From the NCBI GenBank assembly GCA_029863605.1, contig JAOTVB010000010.1:81123-145122 (forward strand): a stretch of 64,000 bases of DNA, in the 5' to 3' direction. A program made the position numbers and the translations under genes. Every line of letters starts with the position of its first letter. Position 1 is the first letter of the stretch. This DNA comes from Myxococcales bacterium (lineage in GTDB: Bacteria > Myxococcota_A > Polyangia > Polyangiales > Houyiibacteriaceae). Of this stretch, positions 38,201 to 45,761 are shown piece by piece. Under the pieces are notes generated by a model. That model was not told the DNA's origin, made no database searches, and worked only from the letters and a program-made list of their open reading frames with translations.

Positions 38201-38754
38201 ACGTGCGCGAAGCCGACGGCCGATGTGATCTCAGCGACTCGATTCTCGAACCCCCCGTCACGGTAGGCGTGCATCAGCGCGATCGCAACCGACTCCGCAC
38301 CTTCCGCCCGCGCGTGTTCGAGCGCGCGTCGGAGGGCATCCTCGTCGAGCGCATGCAATATGTGCCCATCCGCGGTCATCCGGGCGTCGACCTCGACCAC
38401 CCAACCAGGAAGGACCTCGGGCTTCTCGATGTCGAGAGCAAACAGATCGGGGCGCGTTTGATCCCCGATCCGCGTGAGGTCACCGAGCCCCCGATCCGCG
38501 ACGAGCGCGCACGGACAACCCCCGCGCTCGAGAAGGGCGTTGGTCGCCAGGGTCGTTCCCATCCGGATCTCGGCCGGGGGTATGGGGTCGTCCGGCCCCA
38601 GGACGAGAAGCTGGCGGATTCCGATCAGGGGTGCCTCGTCCGACGAAAGGACTTTCGCTACCCGAAGGGCTCCTGAGCCTGGGTCTCGGTGGATGCAGTC
38701 GGTGAAGGTTCCGCCGCGGTCGATCCAGAACTGGTGTCTAACGTCGTTTCTCAA
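35218..38754 (-). CDS. 5-oxoprolinase / hydantoinase A-B fusion
   Basis: 1178 residues: hydantoinase A N-terminal and middle domains (IDRGGTFTD near 10-18, [30 protein letters not shown]) fused to hydantoinase B ([33 protein letters not shown]). This is the layout of ATP-dependent 5-oxoprolinase; substrates in the family vary. The 5' end is altered: the frame starts only at a TTG (38754) with no good ribosome site, and residues 1-6 come from an inserted element. The original ATG lies 4.1 kb away at 42888. It may be poorly translated. Confidence 0.88.
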   Translation of the reverse strand: MRNDVRHQFWIDRGGTFTDCIHRDPGSGALRVAKVLSSDEAPLIGIRQLLVLGPDDPIPPAEIRMGTTLATNALLERGGCPCALVADRGLGDLTRIGDQTRPDLFALDIEKPEVLPGWVVEVDARMTADGHILHALDEDALRRALEHARAEGAESVAIALMHAYRDGGFENRVAEITSAVGFAHVSASHRISNELGLLGRTDTTTANAYLTPLLTQYMDKLEQQVGSGRLRMMQSNGGLVDASHFIGRNAVLSGPAAGAVATGAVADELDLGEVIGFDMGGTSTDVSRYGGEVIRVFETQIAGIRIRAPMIELHTVAAGGGSICALEGQRMIVGPASAGANPGPLCYGHPEAEELTLTDVSLCLGRIAPDRFPFALEDARARDKLQQIAETLAALGMAKSPVEVACGFLRIAVENMAAAIQKVSVGRGHDVRTHAMIVFGGAGGQYACWVARRLGIRKLVFHPYAGALSAFGMGVANFEWHGERDAGRVELEAVTVSGWESSFQELETAGRAALARDAGADSRWTFNRRVALRYRGTETALTVELAEPIEMRRAFEARHRLEFGYTRPEHSIEAATLRVRVELSGQKPSLPSVEPGSGQPERTTTLWSGDVMVEAPVYKRENVPIDTEVPGPALVLGETGTVVIEAGFVGVRDPRDYLVLRDMSAEGHDEAAHTHVDPVLLEVFNNQFKSIAEQMGVVLQRTALSTNIRDRLDFSCAVFDADGGLVANAPHIPVHLGAMGESVRAVLSAHPSTRPGDVYVTNDPAAGGSHLPDITVVTPAHDEAGRLRFVVASRGHHADVGGLTPGSMPPFSTRLDEEGVIFRNLRIVEDGKLDEVLLAQVLTTGMHPARRPDENLADLQAQIAANEKGVQLLADLLDRYGLKVVAAYMQHIQDNAADLTAAAIEGLDDGVHAFQDRLDDGTRIAVRVTVRGRSMEIDFEGTDSAVDSNLNTPKAVTVAAVLYVLRVLVGKPIPLNSGCLRPVTIRIPEGSLLAPEPWRAVAAGNVETSQRIVDVLFGALGLAAASQGTMNNLTFGDDQLAYYETLGGGAGATANRAGASGVHTHMTNSKCTDPEVLETRFPVRIRRFELREGSGGEGLHPGGDGLVRELEFLAPMRVSVLSERRVTRPYGMRGGGPGAAGMNLLNGTELPHRVSIEVSPGDVLRIETPGGGGWGEAE
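38722..38736. repeat. left boundary repeat (att-like) inside the 5-oxoprolinase gene
   Basis: GATCCAGAACTGGTG. It recurs at 42853-42867 with one mismatch (A for the penultimate G). On the minus strand it encodes HQFWI, the start of the conserved hydantoinase A domain. Confidence 0.8.
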
Positions 38755-38780
38755 ATGATTCCAGATAGTTGGAATTAAGC

Positions 38781-38799
38781 GGTCACAAAGACGGTCACA
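38781..38799 (+). repeat. left paired GGTCACA repeats
   Basis: GGTCACAAA at 38781 and GGTCACA at 38793, 12 bp start to start. The same pair with the same 12-bp period stands near the right end. These look like integrase arm-type binding sites; they start 45 bp inside the left core repeat. Confidence 0.5.
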
Positions 38800-38820
38800 C
38801 GCCGCGAGCGTGTGCGCTCT

Positions 38821-39615
38821 CTACTGGAGTGGAACCTCGCGCTCTAGCTCCGCGGTCACCAGTCGGGTTCGGCGCTCGATCTCTTTCTGCCGCTCTCTCG
38901 CTGCCGCGCGGTGCCACGTATGGTAACGGGCCTGTTCGTCCATCGAGGGCCGCTCGCCGTGCCAGCCAAGGGTCTTGATCTCGCCACGCTCGGAAAGCGC
39001 CACTGCGACGTAGGGCAACTCGAGATCGGCTGCGTCGATCGGCTGTTCAATGCCGAGTAGCAGACACAACTCCATTTCAGGCGGGAACGTGTCGGGCGCT
39101 ACTCTGTCCATCGCGCTTTCCGCGTCACCGGCCACGGCCACCGCGCCGTCATGCCTTGCGGCAGTCCACCGCTGTTCTTGCGGCTTCGCGCCGCCGCAGT
39201 GCTGTTGCAGAAACGCGAGCCGCTTTGGCTTCGAGGGGTAGAGGTGTTCCACCAGAGCGCTTGGCTTGGTGACGCGCCCGCACGACCGGCATTGAAGGCT
39301 GCGCGGGTTGGACTGGCCGCTGGCGCGATACTGGCCGCCGGTCAAGAAGCACGAAGGCGTGGGCGCTTCGCCCCGTTCTGCCGCTTCCTTCGCCCCGCAG
39401 TGCGGGCACGCGAAGCCTTGCGCGTAGGTTCCGGCGAGTTTGCCAACGAGAGAAACAAACGAGAAGCCGCTTTCTTTCAAAATGTGCGTGGCGCTTGTGT
39501 GCGGGCTTTCATCGCAACCTGCGGCCCACCGCGCTAGCAGCACTTCGAGTGAAGGTGTGAAGCGCGCGCAACCGGCACGCACGGTTTCAAATGGTGCTTT
39601 CGCTTTTTCACTCAT
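38821..39615 (-). CDS. zinc-ribbon protein of unknown function (element gene)
   Basis: 264 residues, family not recognised. Two CxxC pairs (CPHCGAK near 71-77; CRSCGR near 109-114) should bind one zinc. Downstream are an LFLQQHCG-like helix region and a C-terminal charged coiled segment (ARERQKEIERRTRLVTAELE). Start ATG 39615 overlaps the upstream gene's stop by 4 bp. Its stop is in the same frame as, and about 67 bp before, the 5-oxoprolinase TTG. Confidence 0.65.
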   Translation of the reverse strand: MSEKAKAPFETVRAGCARFTPSLEVLLARWAAGCDESPHTSATHILKESGFSFVSLVGKLAGTYAQGFACPHCGAKEAAERGEAPTPSCFLTGGQYRASGQSNPRSLQCRSCGRVTKPSALVEHLYPSKPKRLAFLQQHCGGAKPQEQRWTAARHDGAVAVAGDAESAMDRVAPDTFPPEMELCLLLGIEQPIDAADLELPYVAVALSERGEIKTLGWHGERPSMDEQARYHTWHRAAARERQKEIERRTRLVTAELEREVPLQ

Positions 39616-39869
39616 GCTCGAAGCCTTCCCGCCCGGTCGTCGAAGAAGTCGGCCCGCCGCGTGCGCTGGTTTAGGTGAGCCTCGAGCTCGGCGAAGTGTT
39701 GGGCCTTCTGTGCTGCCTCGTGCTTCACCAGCAGCTCGTCCAGCCGCCGCCCGATACCTTCGACAGCGCGCAGCATGTCGCCGATCGCCGCGTCTAGGGT
39801 GCGCTGCCGCTGTTCTTGGGTTTCGGCTATCTGCGAGAGGTCGTTGTCGTGTCGCTGTTCAATGTTCAT
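39612..39869 (-). CDS. small coiled-coil protein (element gene)
   Basis: 85 residues, almost entirely charged helix (DAAIGDMLRAVEGIGRRLDELLVKHEAAQ), likely coiled coil. A good AGGAG ribosome site precedes ATG 39869. It is coupled to the zinc-ribbon gene by a 4-bp overlap. Not recognised; small coiled-coil proteins are common in phage and element modules. Confidence 0.6.
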   Translation of the reverse strand: MNIEQRHDNDLSQIAETQEQRQRTLDAAIGDMLRAVEGIGRRLDELLVKHEAAQKAQHFAELEAHLNQRTRRADFFDDRAGRLRA

Positions 39870-39942
39870 AAATCTCCTGTGGGGCTCGGCGGTTGTGGTG
39901 AGGTTAGCAGCAAACCGATCTGACGGAACGCGCGTGGGTGCG

Positions 39943-40041
39943 TCACAGCGGCAGCCATACCGCCATCACCAACAGTCCGAACAGCCCGCCGACAACGGCC
40001 AGCGCGAAGGATTCGTAAAGGTCCAGATAGGGATCACTCAT
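39943..40041 (-). CDS. 32-residue membrane microprotein (element gene)
   Basis: MSDPYLDLYESFALAVVGGL at the start, continuing into FGLLVMAVWLPL: an acidic N-terminus of about 10 residues and one hydrophobic helix of about 20. Its ATG overlaps the stop of the upstream gene by 4 bp, giving real support despite the length. It may be a holin-like or membrane-anchoring peptide (inference). Confidence 0.5.
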   Translation of the reverse strand: MSDPYLDLYESFALAVVGGLFGLLVMAVWLPL

Positions 40042-40262
40042 TTCCGCCGCTCACCCATGAGCTGGCCGCCCTGCGTCCTGATGAAACACCGCCACTTGTC
40101 GTCCGCGCCGCACTGGCATTTCCGCCGGGAGCTGCGCGGTGGTTCTCGCTTCCGCCAGGCATCGAACCGAGGGAACTCGGTCTGCTGTTTCTTTGGCGGC
40201 GTCAGCGAACGCAGGTTGAGTCGCTGCGTGTCGTCCCAAAAGTTTTCGAAGTATCGGCACAT
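40038..40262 (-). CDS. small basic Cys-containing protein (element gene)
   Basis: 74 residues starting MCRYFENFWDDTQRLNL; basic, with a CQCGADDKWRC motif near 51-61 that could bind zinc, preceded by basic residues (RREP-type). A near-perfect ribosome site, GGGGGGAGG, ends 4-5 bp before ATG 40262. It is the first gene of the mini-operon. Family not recognised. Confidence 0.55.
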   Translation of the reverse strand: MCRYFENFWDDTQRLNLRSLTPPKKQQTEFPRFDAWRKREPPRSSRRKCQCGADDKWRCFIRTQGGQLMGERRK

Positions 40263-40677
40263 CAGCCTCCCCCCGGAGGAGCCCCCGGACAGCCCGGCTC
40301 TAAGGACGAAACCGACTGTCCGGGAGGAACCCCGACGGCAGACGATCAAGAAACCGCCGCCGGGGTTTGTGTTGGGTGGCAAAGTCTTCGAGCCGATGCC
40401 GCCCGCGTGAACAGCCGATCGAGCTCGACTGTCCTGGATGAGGAGCGCCGGATGGCACACGCACAAACGGTCACCGCCCGGCTTCAATATGAAAGAACTG
40501 AGCCGACCCTAGCACCATATGGGGACAGGAGTCACCCCAGAAGGCGCTAGGACGGCCGCTAGAGGCTTCTCAGCGGCTTCTACGCCCGATTGCCCAGATC
40601 TAGGCAAACGGGGCAGGAGCTTAGGCGGCGGCTGGAGGGGCGCTACGGCTGCACCTCAAACGCGCCGAGTCGCACGA
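40263..40677. other. non-coding gap of 415 bp
   Basis: Upstream of the mini-operon and downstream of the secreted-protein gene. The frame of the 74-residue gene stays open to 40487, but without a second good start. It should hold the mini-operon promoter; I see no clear hexamers, RNA gene or long repeat in it. Confidence 0.5.
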
Positions 40678-42051
40678 CTACTGGACCGGGAACGTGGCGC
40701 ACACAGTGGCCGGGTCGACCGCGACCGGAACCGTCTCGCAGGTGCCGGCGCACGGGGTCGGGTCGCCAAACGGCGTACACGTCTGGTTGGGCACTGGAGG
40801 CCCGGCATCCCAATTGCAGTCCGATGTCGGGAATGGGGTTTCGCCCACGTCTCCGCTGCCCACCTCGGTGGCGCAGTCGTTGCCGTTCGGCGTGCTTGGG
40901 TTCGGGTTGGCAAGGATGCATCCGATGTCATTCTCGCTCCCAGGCGCGGGATTCGTGGTCGACGAGGTGTTGCATTGGTAGACAAGCCAAACGGCGCCTC
41001 CGCCAATTTCGAGATGTGCGAAGGTCTGCACGGGGGGATCAGTGGCCGAGAGGCTGAGCGGCACCTGGCCGGTCGAGCAGATCTGCACCTCGCTTCCTGC
41101 CGTACCTGCCGTGCAAGACAGGACCTGGTGCGGAAGCGGGATCGAGACGCCCGAGTTGACCGTGATGCTACCACCGAAGCCGCATGTGCCGGTGAGTGTG
41201 ACGTCTAGGGCGACGGTCTGCGGGACCGGGCTCAGCTCGGCGAGCTGCTCGGTGCAGGTGGCACCCGCGATCGCGTCGATCGACACCTGCGCGACCGAGA
41301 TATCCACCTCCGTCAAGGTTCCCCCCCTGTCGCAATACCATGACGCAAAAAGGTTCAAGGGCGCCTTATCGATCGTTATGACCGGGTCCACGCCTACGTT
41401 GAAGGGCTGACCTTCAAAGATGCAGTCATCCGGTGTGACGTTCAGTAGGTCGATCGGGAATGTCCAAACCCTCTGGGTGAAGTTGTCGCGACATGCCATC
41501 GGGATCGCAAGAGCGTCCTGCGAAGTTATGCCGCGCAGGAACACGCACTGCTCCGCCACAGGGTCGCACGTGTCATTCGTGCACTCGTTTGCGCCATCGC
41601 AGTCGCTGCATCCCACTTGAATATCAACGCTGTAGGCAGCCCTAGCGCCACCCGGCGCGGTGATGTTGATGCGCAGCGTACTCCGGCCCTCCGGAAGCAG
41701 ACCGACAAGGTTGATGTACCCGCCGCCCTCCGGGAAGTAACCATAGTCGATGTACCCGGAGGTCCCTGCTTCGGCGAGGTTGTAACTCACTTCGGAGTCC
41801 GAGTCGGTCGGATACGCATGCACAATCGCCGAGTGGGCCCTGAGCGGGAGCCAGACGTTGTACGCCCGCTGCCCGGAGCTGAAATCCCAGATCTGATCCT
41901 GACCCAACACCTCCACTTCGAGGCTCGAAAGCGTCGCGTCTCCGGTAGCGGGGTTACAGGAGATACTCTGCTGCATCACCGCCGGGGACAGCGCAACCGC
42001 GAAGGCGAGAGCGTAGGTCCTCAGTGAAACGAAACTTCGCGAAGCCATCAT
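40678..42051 (-). CDS. secreted protein with cadherin-like beta-sandwich
   Basis: 457 residues. Signal peptide 1-31, with Cys32 a weak lipobox (SISC). Residues about 40-145 resemble the cadherin-like beta-sandwich family (SLEVEVLGQDQIWDFSSGQRAYNV-type opening and repeated strands). A disulfide motif CSDCDGANECTNDTCDPVAEQC follows, a style frequent in myxobacterial surface proteins; the rest is unrecognised beta-rich sequence. A perfect AAGGAGG lies at 42058-42064, 6 bp before the first of two tandem ATGs. Cargo of the element, or host DNA carried along. Confidence 0.72.
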   Translation of the reverse strand: MMASRSFVSLRTYALAFAVALSPAVMQQSISCNPATGDATLSSLEVEVLGQDQIWDFSSGQRAYNVWLPLRAHSAIVHAYPTDSDSEVSYNLAEAGTSGYIDYGYFPEGGGYINLVGLLPEGRSTLRINITAPGGARAAYSVDIQVGCSDCDGANECTNDTCDPVAEQCVFLRGITSQDALAIPMACRDNFTQRVWTFPIDLLNVTPDDCIFEGQPFNVGVDPVITIDKAPLNLFASWYCDRGGTLTEVDISVAQVSIDAIAGATCTEQLAELSPVPQTVALDVTLTGTCGFGGSITVNSGVSIPLPHQVLSCTAGTAGSEVQICSTGQVPLSLSATDPPVQTFAHLEIGGGAVWLVYQCNTSSTTNPAPGSENDIGCILANPNPSTPNGNDCATEVGSGDVGETPFPTSDCNWDAGPPVPNQTCTPFGDPTPCAGTCETVPVAVDPATVCATFPVQ

Positions 42052-42311
42052 GACGCGCCTCCTTCCGAACCCCCCGAGGGGTCCTAAGTAACGTGGGGTC
42101 GCCGGACCGCGCCTCGCTATACGTATTTCTTTAGTGCTGAGCCGATTCTGCGCGCAGCTTTTGCGTTTGGGGCGTGGGGCGCAGCGGGTGCGCTGAGAGG
42201 CTGCTACGAAAAGTTTTCATATCCCTTGGGCCACAAAATCAGAATTTTTGCCCGTGTTGGAGGCTCCGCCACCCGCCTCCGCCGCTGATTTGCCGATCTG
42301 GGGGTACGGGT

Positions 42312-42644
42312 CTAGGCCGGGTAAGTCGCCAGCCACTCCGTCGTCGCCTCCAGGACCGACTTGTGGGCGTGGGGTGCCGCGCCTTCCACCAGCTCCCGAC
42401 GACGACCTGCCAGGCCCTCGCTCACGCGCTCGCAGTAGTCGATCCGCCGATCCTCCGTCACCGCCCACTCCGGCGGGATCGCTTTGCGCCTCAGCCGATC
42501 GCCCTTGTCCGGATCTTTGAATTGGATTCGCCAGCCGTGGCCGCCATCTTTCTGGGGCCTCAGGAGCGAAACCCCGGGCGTCTTGCGTCGTCGACGTCGT
42601 TTTGGCCGCGGCGTGGCTTGTGACCGCTCGTTTGACCGCTCCAT
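42312..42644 (-). pseudogene. truncated tyrosine integrase (N-terminal part only)
   Basis: 110 residues. After a basic N-terminus (RPKRRRRRK), the segment GVSLLRPQKDGGHGWRIQFKDPDKG and the helical RRRELVEGAAPHAHKSVLEATTEWLATYPA match the arm- and core-binding N-terminal part of phage-type integrases. It then stops. The catalytic domain with the R...H-R...Y residues is missing and not found further downstream, where 260 bp of degenerate sequence precede the next gene. It lies where an active integrase would be, near the right end. Confidence 0.65.
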
Positions 42645-42678
42645 GCTCCCCCGTCTTTCTCGACCTGTGGCGGCCGAC

Positions 42679-42699
42679 GGTCACAAATATGGTCACAAA
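42679..42699 (+). repeat. right paired GGTCACAAA repeats
   Basis: GGTCACAAA at 42679 and 42691, 12 bp apart, matching the left pair in spacing and orientation. They sit 35 bp upstream of the integrase start and about 150 bp inside the right core repeat. Confidence 0.5.
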
Positions 42700-42837
42700 C
42701 TGTCGGACAGTCTAGGGTTTTCTGTAACCATCTAGGGCTGTTTCGATGACTCGGTCGCGCGTTGCCGCGATCGCGGAAACCTTCGATAATTCGGCGCTTT
42801 CCGGGCGTTTCCGACTGAGCTGAGAGCGCACTGGCCG

Positions 42838-42888
42838 TCAGCCTCCATCGCTGATCCAGAACTGATGCCGTGGAGCGCGGTGGGCCAT
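42838..42888 (-). pseudogene. displaced original 5' end of the 5-oxoprolinase gene
   Basis: Reading left from ATG 42888: MAHRAPRHQFWI, then SDGG and a stop at 42838. The first 12 residues are the natural N-terminus; HQFWI is in the core repeat, and the rest is element sequence. Rejoining at the repeat gives [20 protein letters not shown], a normal hydantoinase A start, in frame. Confidence 0.7.
42853..42867. repeat. right boundary repeat (att-like)
   Basis: GATCCAGAACTGATG, 14 of 15 bases identical to 38722-38736. It marks the right junction between the element and the displaced gene start. Confidence 0.8.
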
Positions 42889-43089
42889 CGGACGATGCAT
42901 CGAAGCACGGAGGCGGAGGTGGTCAAGAACCCCTCACGATCGGTCGGCGTCGACCGTGAAAACACCCAAACAGGTTACAGAATCACGAAAATCGAGTAGT
43001 TATCGCGCCGTAGGACCTCTATTTTTTTGGTTTTCAAACGACTTTCATGGACTTATACAACCGACCGAGTCAAGGAACGTAGCAGGGCG

Positions 43090-44340
43090 ATGGCCACGGA
43101 AGAATTTAGTGTTTCGTCCGTGATACCCGCAAGTCCAAACCGAATTTATTCTGCGTGGATGGACGAGCGCCACCACAGCGCTTTCACCGGCGCGCGGGCC
43201 ACGGTGGACCCTTGGGTAGGCGGGCGAGTCGTTGCGCACGATGGGTTCGTGGATGCCATGCACGTGTATTTGGTGACCGGCAGCCGCATCGCGATGACCT
43301 GGCGAACACGGGATTTTCCCGAGGGGTCCAGCGACTCGCGGGTGGATATCACGTTTGAGCCGATCGCCGGCGGGACCAAAGTGGAGGTCACTCATACGGG
43401 GATTCCCGAAGGCCTTGGGGCGGCCTGCCGGCAAATCTGGCGGACTCATTACCTCGACCCGATGAAGAAGTATTTCGCTAAGCCTGGCGCGATGCGCGCG
43501 GCATACACGGCGGCGAAGAAGGCGGGGCACCTGCCGCTGTCCGGCATCAAGGCCAGTCGCCCTGCCCCGCGTCGCCCGCTCGTTCCTGCGGCTCAGGCTT
43601 CCACCGAGGAGGACGAGGACGAAGAGGAGCAAAAGCCGAAGAAGACGAGGCCTCGCGTCGAATCCAAGACGATCGATCTGCGCGAGCTCGCCCGTGCCCA
43701 GGCGACCGCACGAAAGGAAGCCCAAAGAAAAAAGGCCGAGGCCAAGCGGAAAGCCGAAGCGGTTCGCAGGGCGGCAGAGGTGGCTAGCAAGAAAGCTGAA
43801 GCTAGGCGCAAGGCCGAGCTGGCGAGACAGAAGCGCGCCGAAGCACAGCGCAAGGCTGCCGAAAAGAGACAGGCCGCTCTCGAAAAGAAGAAGGCCGCGG
43901 CAAAGAAAAAGGCGGAGCTTGCCAAGAAGAAGGCCGCCCAAAAGAAGAAGGCCGACGCGCTCAAGCGCAAGAAGGCTGCACAAGAGAAGAAGGCCGATGC
44001 GCTCAAGCGCAAGAGGGCCGCAGCTAAGAAGAAGGCGGCCGCGAAAAAGAAGGCCGCCGCGAAAAAGAAGGCCGCCGCGAGGAAGAGGACGCCGGCAAAG
44101 CGGCGCACCGCCACCAAGAGGCGTTCCCCCCAAAAGAAGCGGCGCGCCGGCAAAAAGACCGCCAAGCGAAGAACGGCGAAGCGGCGTGCGCCCACCAAGA
44201 AGGCCAAGCGCAAGCCCGCACCGAAGAAGCGCAAGAGCACCAAGAGAAGGACCGCGCCGAACAGGAAGCGTCGCCCCGCGAAGAAAGCGAAGCGACCGAC
44301 CAAGGCGCGCTCCGCCCGCAAGCCCAAGCGTCGGCGCTAG
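43090..44340 (+). CDS. SRPBCC (AHSA1-like) protein with histone-H1-like tail
   Basis: 416 residues in two parts. Residues about 5-140 resemble the AHSA1/START-type beta-helix-grip domain (VIPASPNRIYSAWMDERHHSAFTG..., THTGIPEGL). After a short acidic patch (EEDEDEEEQ) residues 195-416 are almost only Lys, Arg, Ala, with repeats such as ADALKRKKAAQEKK and AAAKKKAAAKKK, similar to histone H1 and bacterial AlgP/HctB-like tails. Two exact 18-bp copies lie at 44041-44076. It should bind DNA or RNA electrostatically. The 3' end overlaps the convergent gene by 4 bp. Start ATG 43090 begins the conserved domain. Confidence 0.8.
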   Translation: MATEEFSVSSVIPASPNRIYSAWMDERHHSAFTGARATVDPWVGGRVVAHDGFVDAMHVYLVTGSRIAMTWRTRDFPEGSSDSRVDITFEPIAGGTKVEVTHTGIPEGLGAACRQIWRTHYLDPMKKYFAKPGAMRAAYTAAKKAGHLPLSGIKASRPAPRRPLVPAAQASTEEDEDEEEQKPKKTRPRVESKTIDLRELARAQATARKEAQRKKAEAKRKAEAVRRAAEVASKKAEARRKAELARQKRAEAQRKAAEKRQAALEKKKAAAKKKAELAKKKAAQKKKADALKRKKAAQEKKADALKRKRAAAKKKAAAKKKAAAKKKAAARKRTPAKRRTATKRRSPQKKRRAGKKTAKRRTAKRRAPTKKAKRKPAPKKRKSTKRRTAPNRKRRPAKKAKRPTKARSARKPKRRR

Positions 44341-44864
44341 CCAAGCGGAGACTCGGCCTGGCGCCGAAGCCCGTCGATGACCGACTCGAGGGGCTTGTGG
44401 TCCGCACGATGTTCAATGATCGTGAGCTCCCCGAGCGCGAGGTCTCGTGGGGTCGCGTCGAGCCAATGTTGCATGGCGTCCTCTGCCGAAAGACGATCCA
44501 TGCTTCGACCGGGGAGTGCCAGTGCGGCCGTCGCGAGCTTCGCTTCGTTGATGGCCTTGGCGATCAGCGCACAGGCTTCCTCGGCGACACGCCGATCGAA
44601 GGCTTTGCTTTGCCCCAGCCCAAACAACAACAAGCGTTCGGCTTTGAGCTTCGGAAGCGTAATCGCCCAGCTTTTTTCCCCGAAGTTGCCTCGAAGATCG
44701 CCGCCAGCGAGCCGTCGCGAAAGCGCGCCGCAGAGCCTCCAATCGACCAATCCGGCAGCGCCCCGCAGCGGGCGCTCGTCTTCGAAAAACGGAAGGAGAA
44801 TCACCTCGGTTTGGAGCTGGTCCAAGCTCGATTGCTCAGGAGGAATGAAGTCGTACTCGATCAC
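44337..44864 (-). CDS. orphan peptidase M17 N-terminal-domain protein
   Basis: 175 residues from GTG 44864, overlapping the nusB stop by 4 bp. Resembles only the N-terminal macro-like domain of leucyl aminopeptidases (PFFEDERPLRGAAGLVDWRLCGALSRRL, ERLLLFGLGQ). The metal-binding catalytic domain (usual NTDAEGRL) is absent, so no peptidase activity is expected. Possibly a regulatory or nucleotide-binding remnant. Last gene of the mnmA-rib-nusB run. Confidence 0.72.
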   Translation of the reverse strand: MIEYDFIPPEQSSLDQLQTEVILLPFFEDERPLRGAAGLVDWRLCGALSRRLAGGDLRGNFGEKSWAITLPKLKAERLLLFGLGQSKAFDRRVAEEACALIAKAINEAKLATAALALPGRSMDRLSAEDAMQHWLDATPRDLALGELTIIEHRADHKPLESVIDGLRRQAESPLG

Positions 44865-45280
44865 GGCTTCCCCAGCTCGGTTGCAATCCGATCGAGGACA
44901 CCGTTGACGAATGAACCGCTGTCTTCCGAGCCGAACCGCTTTGCGAGCTCGACCGCTTCGTTGAGGGTGACTCGCTTCGGGATGCCGTCCATGTCGCGGA
45001 GCTCGACGATGGCGACTCGAAGAACGTTGCGATCCACGATCGGCATGCGCTCGAGCCGCCAATGGTGACTCGAAGCGCGAATGAGCTCGTCAATCGCATT
45101 TTCGTGCTCTGCGTAGCTTTGGACGATGTCGTTGGCGAACTCGGCCTCTTCGCCCACCAAGCTCGGATCGGCCAGGTGACCCCAGTAGGCCTTGATCGCG
45201 TGAGCGCCACTCACGCCCGCGACGTCCATGAAGTAGAGGATGCGGAGCGCCGCCTCACGCCCTTTGCGTCGGGATCCCAT
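44861..45280 (-). CDS. nusB: transcription antitermination factor NusB
   Basis: Helical RNA-binding protein that acts with NusE on rRNA boxA. 139 residues from ATG 45280. The family features RKGREAALRILYFMDV near the start and RVTLNEAVELAKRFGSEDSGSFVNGVLDRI near the end are clear. It overlaps ribH by 26 bp, the common ribH-nusB pairing. Confidence 0.94.
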   Translation of the reverse strand: MGSRRKGREAALRILYFMDVAGVSGAHAIKAYWGHLADPSLVGEEAEFANDIVQSYAEHENAIDELIRASSHHWRLERMPIVDRNVLRVAIVELRDMDGIPKRVTLNEAVELAKRFGSEDSGSFVNGVLDRIATELGKP

Positions 45281-45761
45281 CGTTCTCGAGCTTTCGGTCG
45301 AAGAGGACCATTTCAATCGCGGTCAGCGCCGCGTCGCGCCCTTTGTTGCCGTGCGATCCTCCTGCACGGTCGAGTGCTTGTTGCTCGTCGTCGGTCGTGA
45401 GAACGCCGAACACGATGGGGAGCCCGGTGTCCAACATGACGCGAAGGAGGCCTTGCGTGGCGCCGTCGCACACGTAGTCGAAGTGAGGCGTGCCGCCACG
45501 GATGACCGCACCGAGCGCGATGATCGCGTCGAATCGGCCACTCAGAGCCAGTTGCCGAGCCGCATACGAGAGCTCCCAGGCGCCAGGCACTTCGACGACG
45601 TACACCGCCTCGTCAGACACACCGCGTTCCGCAAGACAGTCCCTCGCACCGTCGAGGAGCTTGCTGACGACCGGCCGATTGAAGCGGGACCATACGATGG
45701 CGAAGCGCGCGTCCGCAGGTGGATCGATCGGCTCGGTTGGCCTGTTCGGATCGCTACTCAT
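45255..45761 (-). CDS. ribH: 6,7-dimethyl-8-ribityllumazine synthase
   Basis: Condenses the aminouracil intermediate with dihydroxybutanone phosphate. 168 residues; segments VWSRFNRPVVSKLLDGA, VEVPGAWELSYAA, GAVIRGGTPHFDYV (catalytic His in the last) and FGVLTTDDEQQALDRAGG are diagnostic. Start overlaps the ribBA stop by 4 bp. Forms pentamers or icosahedra in the family. Confidence 0.95.
   Translation of the reverse strand: MSSDPNRPTEPIDPPADARFAIVWSRFNRPVVSKLLDGARDCLAERGVSDEAVYVVEVPGAWELSYAARQLALSGRFDAIIALGAVIRGGTPHFDYVCDGATQGLLRVMLDTGLPIVFGVLTTDDEQQALDRAGGSHGNKGRDAALTAIEMVLFDRKLENDGIPTQRA

Larger units (their letters stand above)
38737..42852. mobile_element. integrated 4.1-kb element interrupting the 5-oxoprolinase 5' end
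   Basis: It is bounded by the 15-bp direct repeat; outside it, the two host halves join in frame. Inside are: paired GGTCACA repeats near both ends, a truncated tyrosine integrase at the right end, a four-gene leftward mini-operon of unknown genes, and a secreted-protein gene. The arrangement (integrase near one end, short core repeat in a coding 5' end) matches a small integrative element that is now probably immobile. Element genes read the same way as the host gene. Confidence 0.75.

Noticed and set aside
42217..42696. 159-residue leftward frame overlapping the integrase fragment, taken as the rest of the integrase by frameshift
   Set aside because: Its end shows no R, HxxR or Tyr motif; it does not restore a catalytic domain.
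43045..44133. Long leftward frame opposite the SRPBCC/H1-like gene, Leu- and Gly-rich
   Set aside because: It is the complement of a Lys/Arg/Ala repeat, which gives hydrophobic low-complexity sequence; the plus-strand gene has a real domain and start.
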